A stretch of 64,000 bases of DNA from CAYRGG01 sp964423745 (GTDB taxonomy: Bacteria; Pseudomonadota; Gammaproteobacteria; Competibacterales; Competibacteraceae). The stretch covers positions 1 through 64,000 of the forward strand of contig CAYRGG010000006.1 in the NCBI GenBank assembly GCA_964423745.1. Direction: 5' to 3'. The position numbers and the translations under genes are program-made. Positions 35,398 to 43,054 of this stretch are shown one piece after another. The notes under the pieces are model-generated. The model had not been told where the DNA came from and ran no database searches. It saw only the letters and a list, made by a program, of their open reading frames with translations. Positions within the stretch are counted from its first letter, which is position 1, and every line of letters begins with the position of its first letter.

Positions 35398-36258
35398 ATG
35401 GCTTCTAACTCTCAGCAGCGCCCCCTTCAACATCAAGAGCAACAACCTGGTGTCGAACATAACATGACGCCACAGCCGATTTACATACGGGATGATTATC
35501 GCGGCAGTGGTAAATTGATCGGTAAAGTGGCTCTTATTAGCGGCGGTGATAGCGGTATTGGTCGAGCAGTGGCCATACATTTTGCTAAAGAAGGAGCTGA
35601 TGTTGCTTTTATCTATAAGGAAGAAGACAGCGATGCTGAAGAGACTGAAAAGTTGATTAAAGCCTGCGGACAGCGCTCTCTGAAGTTACGTGGGGATGTG
35701 GGCGATGAGGCATTCTGCCAACGTTGCGTACAGGACACAATAGCAGAGTTCGATACATTAAATATTTTAGTCAATAATGCTGCTGAGCAACACCCTCAAA
35801 CTGCTTTTGAGGACGTGACCAGTGAGCAAATGCGGCAAACTTTTACAACCAATTTTTTTGCTTATTTTTACTTGACACAAGCCGCGTTGCCGCATCTGCG
35901 TGAAAGCGCCGCCATTATTAATACTACCTCAGTAACCGCTTATCGTGGCGCTACTTCATTGGTAGATTATGCTTCCACAAAAGGCGCCATTGTGGCTTAT
36001 ACGCGATCCCTGTCGTTAGCCTTAGTTGAGAAAGGAATACGTGTCAATGGGGTTGCGCCAGGACCCATCTGGACTCCCCTGATTCCGGCTACCTTTCCGG
36101 CTGATCGAGTTGCTACGTTTGGTAAAAGCACTCCCATGAAACGGGCTGGACAACCTGCTGAAGTGGCTCCCAGTTATGTCTTGCTGGCCTCAGCGGACGG
36201 TTCCTATATGACAGGTCAGATCATACATACCAATGGTGGCGACTTTATTACCACCTAA
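35398..36258 (+). CDS. SDR oxidoreductase, YghA-like
   Basis: 286 residues. The N-terminal arm (TPQPIYIRDDYRGSGKL) is characteristic of the YghA/general-stress-protein-39 group. NADP loop ISGGDSGIGRAVAIHFAKEG at ~48-67, LVNNAAEQHP, catalytic Ser (NTTSVTAYRG), YASTK (Tyr/Lys) and the closing NGVAPGPIWTPLIPATFP are present. It probably reduces an aldehyde or sugar-like substrate under stress. TTGGAGG precedes the start. In operon with chaB. Confidence 0.92.
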   Translation: MASNSQQRPLQHQEQQPGVEHNMTPQPIYIRDDYRGSGKLIGKVALISGGDSGIGRAVAIHFAKEGADVAFIYKEEDSDAEETEKLIKACGQRSLKLRGDVGDEAFCQRCVQDTIAEFDTLNILVNNAAEQHPQTAFEDVTSEQMRQTFTTNFFAYFYLTQAALPHLRESAAIINTTSVTAYRGATSLVDYASTKGAIVAYTRSLSLALVEKGIRVNGVAPGPIWTPLIPATFPADRVATFGKSTPMKRAGQPAEVAPSYVLLASADGSYMTGQIIHTNGGDFITT

Positions 36259-36274
36259 GTTGTAAAGGACTTAA

Positions 36275-36305
36275 CATGGAGCGCACATACCCTGTGCGCT
36301 CCATG
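36275..36305. terminator. Strong hairpin between convergent genes
   Basis: Perfect 13-bp stem CATGGAGCGCACA / TGTGCGCTCCATG with a 5-base loop, 17 bases after the SDR stop. No U-tract on either strand. Confidence 0.6.
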
Positions 36306-36351
36306 TGCATCAATAAACGCGCTGTAAAAGCCTATGAGGGGATTGGGTTAT

Positions 36352-36383
36352 GCAGATTTTACAAAAAAATTTGTAAAATCTGC
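36352..36383. terminator. Second long hairpin between convergent genes
   Basis: Perfect 14-bp stem GCAGATTTTACAAA / TTTGTAAAATCTGC around AAAA. It lies 51 bases after the YeaQ/GlsB gene end. It could be a terminator or a protein-binding palindrome. Confidence 0.5.
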
Positions 36384-36433
36384 TTCAAAAAGTGGGATTA
36401 AATTAATTGGTTATATTAGGCAAATGGCTGGCG

Positions 36434-36688
36434 TTAACTTTTTGCTAAAAAACGATAACCAATCAATAATAAAATGGCGCCTAAAATGGCAGTTACCATA
36501 CTGCCTAGATTAAAACCACTAACTGGTCCACCTAACCCTAAAACATTGCCAATAAAGCCGCCCACAAAAGCGCCGGCGATACCTAATAGTATCGTAACGA
36601 TAAAACCTCCTGGATCTTTACCTGGCATTAGCATTTTGGCGATAACGCCAGCGATAAGTCCAAAAATAATCCAAGCGATAATACTCAT
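36434..36688 (-). CDS. YeaQ/GlsB-family small membrane stress protein
   Basis: 84 residues with three hydrophobic helices and Gly-rich turns: IIAWIIFGLIAGVIAKMLMPG, GGFIVTILLGIAGAFVGGFIG, TAILGAILLLIGYRFL. This is the transglycosylase-associated/GlsB/YmgE pattern, commonly induced by stress. The ATG at 36688 is used in preference to an upstream TTG. A sigma-54 type site lies ~52 bases upstream. Confidence 0.9.
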   Translation of the reverse strand: MSIIAWIIFGLIAGVIAKMLMPGKDPGGFIVTILLGIAGAFVGGFIGNVLGLGGPVSGFNLGSMVTAILGAILLLIGYRFLAKS

Positions 36689-36739
36689 AATCAATTGTCT
36701 CCCAAGGTTTTTAGTTCTTCAGATAAAACTTAAGTTTGC

Positions 36740-36755
36740 GCAAGTTTTATACCAA
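36740..36755 (-). promoter_or_regulatory. Sigma-54 promoter candidate of the YeaQ/GlsB gene
   Basis: TTGGTATAAAACTTGC on the minus strand; TTGG and TTGC with 12-base spacing. Confidence 0.6.
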
Positions 36756-36861
36756 AATGGTTTATCAAAACCCATGCAACCTTTTTAAAGAATTTTTAGA
36801 GATGATTAAAACCACAGTGCTATGTAAAAAAGCTAATTTGGGATTTTAAAATTATAGATCT

Positions 36862-38055
36862 CTACATTTGGGACTTGAACAGTCGCATTGTGCTTTCTCC
36901 CAAACGCTGTAAAGGATTGCGTTTGCGCCAATTACTTAATTTAAGGCGCTCACAAAATTGGAGGTCTTCGCTGTAATGCTGATCTAAAATAGCGGTTGTT
37001 TCTTTATCTAACATCACTAAAGCAATTTCATCATCTTTACGCATGGAGCGTTGATTGAAATTGGCTGACCCAATGCAAGCCAATAAGTTATCCACAGTGA
37101 TTATCTTGGTATGAAGCATGGTTTTTTGATAGCTCCATAGTTTTACGCCAGCTTCTAATAAGGCGTCAAAAGTTTTTTCACCGGCAAGCTGTGACAGCCG
37201 TTCATCAGTATACGGGCCAGGCATCATGACTTCTACACTCACTCCCCGTTTAGCGGCTTTGCAAAGCACCTCTAGCGTATCCTCATCGGGAACAAAATAG
37301 GCAGTGGCGATGCGCACATGGTGGCGAGCTTCGATAACCAACAAACGCTGTAAGGTCGCGATGTCGCTCCACCCAATGGAGGCAGTGGTGTGAATAATCT
37401 GTATCCAAGCATCCCCTTGAGGTTGTAGGCAAGGTATAGTGTTGCCGGGCTCATGAATAGGGCGTCCTGTCTCGGCCCAATTACTAAAAAAAGCGCCCTG
37501 TAGTCCGTGGACAGCTGGACCTTGAATACGAAAATGGCTATCGCGCCATTCCGTAGGGTTGCGGGCATCACCCTCCCATTCTTCAGCGATACCAACACCA
37601 CCAGTAAAACCTAGCTTATTATCAATAATCAATATCTTACGATGAGTTCGATTATCAGATTGCCAGATTTTCCAGGTCACTAAAGGCCGAAACCATTGCA
37701 CATCCACGCCAGCGTCCTGCATCATTGTGATTAGCTCATCGGCCATTTTGTTAGCACCTATGCTGTCTAAGAGCACATTGACTTGTACGCCAGTGCGAGC
37801 TTTATCTGCAAGGGCTTGGGCAAAACGCTGAGCGATAGAACCCTTCCAATAGACAAATGTGAGAAAATCAACCCTTTCTTTAGCCTCAGCGATGGCTTCC
37901 AACATCGCAGGAAAGATTTGATCACCATTTCGCAACACATCAATATGATTTCCAGCGGTAAATGGAATACCCAAAACACCTTCTAAGGTAGAACGCCAGC
38001 GCTTTTGGTCGTGATCAAAACTATTGTCAGGGGATGAGGCAAAATTTGTACTCAT
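36862..38055 (-). CDS. Cardiolipin-synthase-like phospholipase D protein
   Basis: 397 residues with two HKD motifs: HRKILIIDNKLGFTGGVG near residue 137 and HTKIITVDNLLACIGSANFN near 312. This is the phospholipase D superfamily; length and order fit soluble ClsB-like synthases that join phosphatidyl groups into cardiolipin. There is no N-terminal transmembrane pair as in ClsA. No sigma-54 site was found in 38056-38208. Confidence 0.88.
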   Translation of the reverse strand: MSTNFASSPDNSFDHDQKRWRSTLEGVLGIPFTAGNHIDVLRNGDQIFPAMLEAIAEAKERVDFLTFVYWKGSIAQRFAQALADKARTGVQVNVLLDSIGANKMADELITMMQDAGVDVQWFRPLVTWKIWQSDNRTHRKILIIDNKLGFTGGVGIAEEWEGDARNPTEWRDSHFRIQGPAVHGLQGAFFSNWAETGRPIHEPGNTIPCLQPQGDAWIQIIHTTASIGWSDIATLQRLLVIEARHHVRIATAYFVPDEDTLEVLCKAAKRGVSVEVMMPGPYTDERLSQLAGEKTFDALLEAGVKLWSYQKTMLHTKIITVDNLLACIGSANFNQRSMRKDDEIALVMLDKETTAILDQHYSEDLQFCERLKLSNWRKRNPLQRLGESTMRLFKSQM

Positions 38056-38125
38056 AAGTATGCTCTATGGTGGTGATAAGGCACCGTGATGCAACGCCTT
38101 CCATAGAGTTTTATAATTCCAAATC

Positions 38126-38161
38126 GGCAGTCTGCCATGAGGAATGAATGGGTAGACTGCC
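38126..38161. terminator. Hairpin after the encapsulin gene
   Basis: Eight-bp stem GGCAGTCT / AGACTGCC with a 20-base loop, ~50 bases after the encapsulin stop. Weak U-tract. Confidence 0.45.
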
Positions 38162-38208
38162 TTCAAAACCATTTTAACCTTCCAAAGTTGCAGCATGGTT
38201 ATTTGTTT

Positions 38209-39039
38209 TTATTTTACAGTGCTGTCTGTTTTAACCGTCGAGTAAGCTAAAGGCACTGCGGCTTCAGGAGCCAATGGGCGGAACGTAAAGCTTTCTTGTA
38301 AATAAAGCTGTATCGAGTCGTTATTGTGGCTCAAATAACCAATAGAAAAGTCTTGACCAACCACCAGTTCAAAATCGCCACCTCGGAGACTTATTACCAC
38401 TGCGCCATCGACAGCGGGCGCCCATACTACAGGACCGTCTAGCAAACGCTGTACAAAATCAAAAACCCGATAACCTCCGCGGGTTGTGGTTTCCGTCAAC
38501 CCTTTGTAGCAGCGTGGACCCAGGGCAATGGCATAGGGACCTGCGATGCCTGCCTGGCGCAGTTTGCTAAGGGCTTCCGCGACCACGTTAGAGTATTTTT
38601 CGTAATTGTCGCTAAGAGTTAGTTTCTCGGCGGCGGCTTCGCTGATGCCTTTAATATGACCTGCTGCATAACCATGAAAAATAGCGTGGTCCTCAGCCAT
38701 TGCGATAACCCGAGCCGCTTCTATGACTGGTTGCATATCGGCATCTTTACTACCACGTTCGATGGATTCAAGCTCGTTACGGGATAAGGTAAATGGAATA
38801 CGTAGCTCAACCAGGGGTTGCACGCGACGCAAATGGGCATGAACATTAGCACCGAGCGATTCACTAAGGGTGTCGGTGCGGCCAGTATCTATAGCAGAAT
38901 GTGACCAACCGAGAGGACCGATAAAGTCGACTATTTTGCGGGCTGCAAGGGTTAATTTAAAAGTACGTGTAGCTTCCTCTTGAATTTCTTCCCAGGCGGC
39001 TGGAGTAATGGGTGCTAATTCACGCAGTAAATTGTTCAT
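38209..39039 (-). CDS. Family 1 encapsulin shell protein
   Basis: 276 residues of the HK97-fold encapsulin (linocin M18-like) family: MNNLLRELAPITPAAWEEIQ at the N-terminus, ARKIVDFIGPLGWSHSAIDTG, IPFTLSRNELESIERGSKDAD, IFHGYAAGHIKGI and GPYAIALGPRCYKGL. Many subunits self-assemble into an icosahedral compartment. Its cargo gene, a ferritin-like protein with a loading peptide, ends 3 bases upstream. Together they make an iron-storing nanocompartment. A short extra tail (TVKTDSTVK) follows the usual end. Confidence 0.95.
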   Translation of the reverse strand: MNNLLRELAPITPAAWEEIQEEATRTFKLTLAARKIVDFIGPLGWSHSAIDTGRTDTLSESLGANVHAHLRRVQPLVELRIPFTLSRNELESIERGSKDADMQPVIEAARVIAMAEDHAIFHGYAAGHIKGISEAAAEKLTLSDNYEKYSNVVAEALSKLRQAGIAGPYAIALGPRCYKGLTETTTRGGYRVFDFVQRLLDGPVVWAPAVDGAVVISLRGGDFELVVGQDFSIGYLSHNNDSIQLYLQESFTFRPLAPEAAVPLAYSTVKTDSTVK

Positions 39040-39042
39040 GGT

Positions 39043-39426
39043 TTATTTTTCTCCCCGTAAACTACCGATGCCTAGCGAACCGTCAGTGGTGACGTGCGGT
39101 GAATCTTCTTCATCTTGTTCTTCTTCCATTTCTTCAACGTCGGTTATGGCGACTTTACTAAAAAGATACGTGCGCAGTTGCTCGTCCCAACCTGGATCAT
39201 GACGCCGTAGCCACTCCAGCACCATTGCCGCATGTTCTTTTTCTTCATCACGGTTGTGAGCGAGAACAGCCCGCAAATCGTCGTCTGTGGTAGCGTCCAC
39301 CCGTTGATCATACCAGTCAACTGCTTCCAGCTCTTCCATTAAAGATACAATGGCGCGATGACGTTCGATGGTGGCCGCCGTTAATTTCGTTTTGTCTTCG
39401 TGCAGGGTTTCACTGGCGCTTGCCAT
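39043..39426 (-). CDS. Encapsulated ferritin-like protein (EncFtn)
   Basis: 127 residues, a two-helix ferritin-like ferroxidase that works inside the encapsulin. The ferroxidase ligands are visible in MEELEAVDWYDQR (Glu32) and NRDEEKEHAAM (Glu62, His65). A Glu-rich linker follows, then the cargo-loading peptide DGSLGIGSLRGEK that docks on the inside of the shell. It oxidises Fe2+ and passes the mineral to the lumen. It is the upstream gene of the pair, with AAGGAG before the ATG. Confidence 0.96.
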   Translation of the reverse strand: MASASETLHEDKTKLTAATIERHRAIVSLMEELEAVDWYDQRVDATTDDDLRAVLAHNRDEEKEHAAMVLEWLRRHDPGWDEQLRTYLFSKVAITDVEEMEEEQDEEDSPHVTTDGSLGIGSLRGEK

Positions 39427-40147
39427 ACTGAAGAATCTCCTTGAGGTTAGTTTAATAGCTGTTTAAAAATGCTTACTTTTACCTACCGAAGTAGGCGATT
39501 AAGATAACATAAGAGATTCTTAATCCTAAGAGCCTTTAGGGTTTACTATTTATAATCTAACGAGATTAGTCGTAAATACATCCTCAAAGTAAAGCATGTC
39601 TTTATTTTTTTACCCTTTGCTCAATTTGATTTTCGGGCAATGGTTATGTCATTAGTGGAATAAAATTAGCTTTTTCTTAAGCCTTAACGATATGACACCT
39701 CTATGTTATTGAAATAATGCAGATCGACTTGCTAGCATAGCAATGCTTGGGCCATTCAAAAGTGTGTCAGATTTATCTAAGAAACAATGTTTTATAAATC
39801 AACAGGTAGTTTATTGAACAGCAAAACTGTATTATGTGTCCATGCAAAATTCAAAACTTTATGAGTAATCTTTTTATTTTTGAAAGACTTGTGTAAATTA
39901 AGTGACGGTTGGTGGATACTTCCCAAACGACTTTGTAGCTTCGGGAAGGCTATAGGACAGTATTTCAAGGGTAGATACCACCAGAACATAAATATATTTA
40001 GCGCAGGTGTGGCCTATCTAGAGTAAATTAGATTATATTTTGCTTTTCCAAAGCGTGGTTTATTAAACAGTTTTTCACCTTTAAAAGATAACTGTTTAGA
40101 ATAATAGTGTGTGCATTATATTTAGTCAAAAATAGCAGGAATGTCCT
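39427..40147. other. A/T-rich intergenic region
   Basis: About 720 bases between the encapsulin operon and the kinase gene. It holds one sigma-54 type candidate (39739-39754). A 65-codon minus frame at 39792-39989 is not protein-like. I see nothing else. Confidence 0.5.
39739..39754 (-). promoter_or_regulatory. Sigma-54 promoter candidate, distal to EncFtn-encapsulin
   Basis: TGGCCCAAGCATTGCT on the minus strand with correct spacing. It would give a 5' leader of ~300 bases, so its use for the encapsulin operon is uncertain. Confidence 0.4.
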
Positions 40148-40954
40148 ATGGATCGAATTTCGAAAGCCCTTGAACGTGCAAAGAAAAATCCAACTCCTTA
40201 TCGAGATCCTAAAAGAAGTAAAGACTTAATTGAGGATATAAATTACACCCATACAAAAACTGTTGATGTCTCTGAAGACATATTAGAGAAAAATCGTGTG
40301 ATCAGTAGCGGGTCTAACAAAATGCTCGTTGACATTTATCGCGTATTACGCACCCGCGTGTTGCATAGATTACAGCAGAATAATTGGAAAGTTATCGGTG
40401 TGACCAGTGCGCGACCAGAGGAGGGGAAGACACTTACTGCCGTTAATCTTGGTATCAGTATCGCCATGGAACCAAACTACTCGGTGCTCTTAGTTGATGC
40501 GGATCTACGTCGTCCTGGCGTTCACCAAGCTTTTGGTATAACACCTACACATGGTTTATCAGATTATTTGACCTCAGATGTTTCTGTCGAAGAGTTATTT
40601 ATTAACCCTGGAATAGGAAGCTTTGTGATGTTACCTTGCGTAAAACCTAGTCCAACCTCTTCTGAGTTGCTTACCTCTCCCAAAATGGTAAATTTGTTGG
40701 AAGAGCTTAAATTACGTTATACCTCTCGGTTAATAATATTTAATCTACCTCCCTTGCTCATGAGCGATGATGTTGCTGCGTTGTCACCCTTTTTGGATGC
40801 TGTTTTGATGGTGGTTGAGGACGGAAAAACACGCGCTGACGATCTAGGTAAGTCATTAGAACTATTAGAGGGCGTGAATTTGCTAGGCACTGTTTTAAAT
40901 AAATGTAAAAATGCAAAGCACGATCTTCATTATTATAAAGAAGGATATTATTGA
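40148..40954 (+). CDS. CpsD/CapB-type tyrosine autokinase (BY-kinase)
   Basis: 268 residues, the cytoplasmic kinase domain of bacterial tyrosine kinases that control polysaccharide export. Walker A SARPEEGKTLTAVNLG is near 103, Walker A' VLLVDADLRRPGVHQAFG near 119, Walker B in LIIFNLPPLLMSDD near 200. The C-terminus has the Tyr cluster LHYYKEGYY for autophosphorylation. There is no fused Wzz domain and no polysaccharide genes nearby, so it is an orphan; the N-terminus (MDRISKALERAKKN) resembles exosortase-linked kinases. Confidence 0.88.
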   Translation: MDRISKALERAKKNPTPYRDPKRSKDLIEDINYTHTKTVDVSEDILEKNRVISSGSNKMLVDIYRVLRTRVLHRLQQNNWKVIGVTSARPEEGKTLTAVNLGISIAMEPNYSVLLVDADLRRPGVHQAFGITPTHGLSDYLTSDVSVEELFINPGIGSFVMLPCVKPSPTSSELLTSPKMVNLLEELKLRYTSRLIIFNLPPLLMSDDVAALSPFLDAVLMVVEDGKTRADDLGKSLELLEGVNLLGTVLNKCKNAKHDLHYYKEGYY

Positions 40955-41100
40955 TTAACTGATAATAACAACGACATTAGATCAAAAACCAAAATTTAAT
41001 GGTATTCATAATTTTTAAATCAAAAATATCATTCCTGAGTAGAATCTATATAGAAGATTTCTAGAGTTCAAGTTATTAATTTTTCTAACCAGCTTTTTAT

Positions 41101-41150
41101 AAATAAAGCGGTGTTTCTGGCAGACCTATAGGAAACACCGCTTTATTTTT
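41101..41150 (+). terminator. Rho-independent terminator
   Basis: Long stem AAATAAAGCGGTGTTTC / GAAACACCGCTTTATTT with a 14-base loop and a T-run. It is ~150 bases after the BY-kinase stop. Confidence 0.8.
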
Positions 41151-41487
41151 GTCTTTTTTTATCGGTTTGTGATTTTTGTACTCTTAAAAATCAGTCTTTT
41201 TTAGGCTTGTAAGTGTTTCATCAAACCGATCCATAGCTGACGAGTAATTCCTGCAAGCAACTTATCGATGGCAGGTACTAAGCTCGGATTGAACCTTATA
41301 TGGATTTAGAGTTTGAATGCATATATAAATTGTAAGAAATACAATTTATTTTGTAAAAGTTACTTTAGTCTAGATCACTAACGTCTCGTCAAAATCATTA
41401 ATTGTATTCCCGAATGAGCCAAAAGTGGTTAATTGTTTTAGTTATTTATGATCGCCTTATCTCGTTGATACGCTATACATATAAAGG
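41151..41487. other. Intergenic region, no gene seen
   Basis: A/T-rich sequence between the terminator and the promoter at 41488. No open frame with coding character and no RNA structure that I can support. Confidence 0.4.
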
Positions 41488-41504
41488 TTGGCTTACATGT
41501 TGCA
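41488..41504 (+). promoter_or_regulatory. Sigma-54 promoter candidate of the PRC-barrel lipoprotein
   Basis: TTGGCTTACATGTTGCA, with TTGGC and TTGCA at exact spacing, 91 bases before the start codon. Confidence 0.65.
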
Positions 41505-41594
41505 AAAAAACTTCTGAGAAAAGGCAATAGATAAAGCATTACCCAGACCGGTAGATAATCTTAAAGTAGTGTTTGCGGTATTTAAGGTGTAATC

Positions 41595-42314
41595 ATGACG
41601 AACAAACCAATGACAAGCCTATTATTATTTACAGCCTTCTTATTGATTGGTTGTTCATCAGTTGCCGATCAAGGTGCGTCCTTACAGGAAGGTATTGACA
41701 TTACCACTTGGGATCAGGCGGCGCTTTATAAAGGTTGGAGTGCAGAGGCGTTGTTGGATACAAAGGTACTTGGGGAAAATGGAGAAGAAGTTGGTGAGGT
41801 GGAAAATATCGTCGTCGGTCCGGATGGTAAAGTACAAAAAATCATCGTTGAGAGCGGCGGATTTTTAGATATAGGGGATACCCACCTAAGTGTGGCCTGG
41901 GATCAAGCGGAGATAGGTCCGCAGATTGAAACCGTTACTGTGCCTGTTAACAAAGAAAATGTAGCTGATTTTAGTCTGTTTGGCGATGATAATGTTTCAA
42001 CAAGTGGTCCACGGGCCTGGCGTGTAACGGAATTGATTGACGATTATGTAACCTTGCAAGGTGGTGAGGGGTACGGTTATGTGGATGATGCGATTTTTGA
42101 TGAAGAGGGTCAACTACAAGCAGTGGTTGTAACGCCGGATGTCGCCCGCGGTACGCCTGGTTATTATGCCTATCCTTATGCAAGCTCAAGCTATGGTGGT
42201 TATGAATACGATCCAGGTCTAGATGTCTACGAACTGCCTTATGCACGAGATCAGGTTATGGGTCTAGAGCCATTTGACTATGAAGTCCTAGAGGAAGAAG
42301 GTTTGTATTACTAG
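41595..42314 (+). CDS. PRC-barrel domain lipoprotein
   Basis: 239 residues. A lipoprotein signal (FTAFLLIGCSS, Cys20) predicts membrane anchoring. Two PRC-barrel-like repeats follow: LLDTKVLGENGEEVGEVENI with GPDGKVQKIIVESGGFLDIG, and later GYGYVDDAIFDEEGQLQAVV. The C-terminal ~50 residues are Tyr-rich (YYAYPYASSSYGGYEYDPG). PRC-barrel proteins of this type occur in envelope and stress contexts; a binding partner is unknown. The gene ends in a TAGCTAGCTAG tract. Confidence 0.85.
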   Translation: MTNKPMTSLLLFTAFLLIGCSSVADQGASLQEGIDITTWDQAALYKGWSAEALLDTKVLGENGEEVGEVENIVVGPDGKVQKIIVESGGFLDIGDTHLSVAWDQAEIGPQIETVTVPVNKENVADFSLFGDDNVSTSGPRAWRVTELIDDYVTLQGGEGYGYVDDAIFDEEGQLQAVVVTPDVARGTPGYYAYPYASSSYGGYEYDPGLDVYELPYARDQVMGLEPFDYEVLEEEGLYY

Positions 42315-42391
42315 CTAGCTAGTTAGTGTTAATGAAGTCACGTTTTAGTTAAGTGAAATATTTTTGATAGTGGGATGTTAGTTCTGCAATT

Positions 42392-42458
42392 AAGGCCCAA
42401 TTTCTGATGGTGTCCAAGCGTCGCGCAAGCTAAACACTGTTTTTTGGGCCTTCTTTTT
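42392..42458 (+). terminator. Terminator with long loop, or small RNA 3' end
   Basis: Nine-bp stem AAGGCCCAA / TTGGGCCTT closed around ~43 bases, followed by CTTTTT. It lies 78 bases after the PRC-barrel stop. The long loop may itself be structured. Confidence 0.6.
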
Positions 42459-43054
42459 ATAAAAAATTTTTAAAGCTAATAGTCAATATTAGATCAAGTA
42501 GTTTTCCAAATCATTCCATATTTATATACTCATCGGTTCGACCTGTCTATCTATCTGTTAACTACATCCTAGTCTAGCACCCAAATTCCAAGCGATGTAT
42601 GTATGATATCGTTAGTAAGGGAATTGTAACGATTATTTGTTGAGTCCATGGGCAAACGAACGTTGTTGCAAGCGATAGCCAGACATTTATAATCAACCTC
42701 ACCTCAAGCATCATTCGTTGGCTTGATTAAATCGACTGATATGGTTAACTGACGAGACAGTCAACATGCTCCTGAAGTGATGGCACAGGCGTTGACCATG
42801 ACGGCCTATCTTAAATTTGTTACCTAAAACAGCAGTGTGCTGCTGCAATCGGCAGATAAAACTTAGGGTGGGGACGCTGACCTGATAAACATGAACAGTT
42901 TTGAGGTTGTGCAATAGTTGCAGATGCTACACTCATCTGTGAAACACTTCTTAATTATCAAAAAAACAGGTATGAATACCCAACCGCTCTCTTGACTAAA
43001 TGAGAGTTGCTCTGCCGTGCAACTCGTTAATGAATGGCTTGTTAATGGCTTGCC
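42459..43054. other. Intergenic region, probably decayed
   Basis: Both strands have short frames broken by stops. A 67-codon minus frame (42711-42914) has no ribosome site or recognisable family. It may be an old insertion, but nothing can be named. Confidence 0.3.

Noticed and set aside
38056..38208. Sigma-54 site before the cardiolipin-synthase-like gene
   Set aside because: GATGCAACGCCTTCCA has GC and CC only 10 bases apart, so the spacing is wrong.
39792..39989. 65-codon minus-strand frame upstream of the kinase gene
   Set aside because: No ribosome site and no coding character; A/T-rich chance frame.
42711..42914. 67-codon minus-strand frame
   Set aside because: No ribosome site; sequence around it has stops in all frames and looks decayed.
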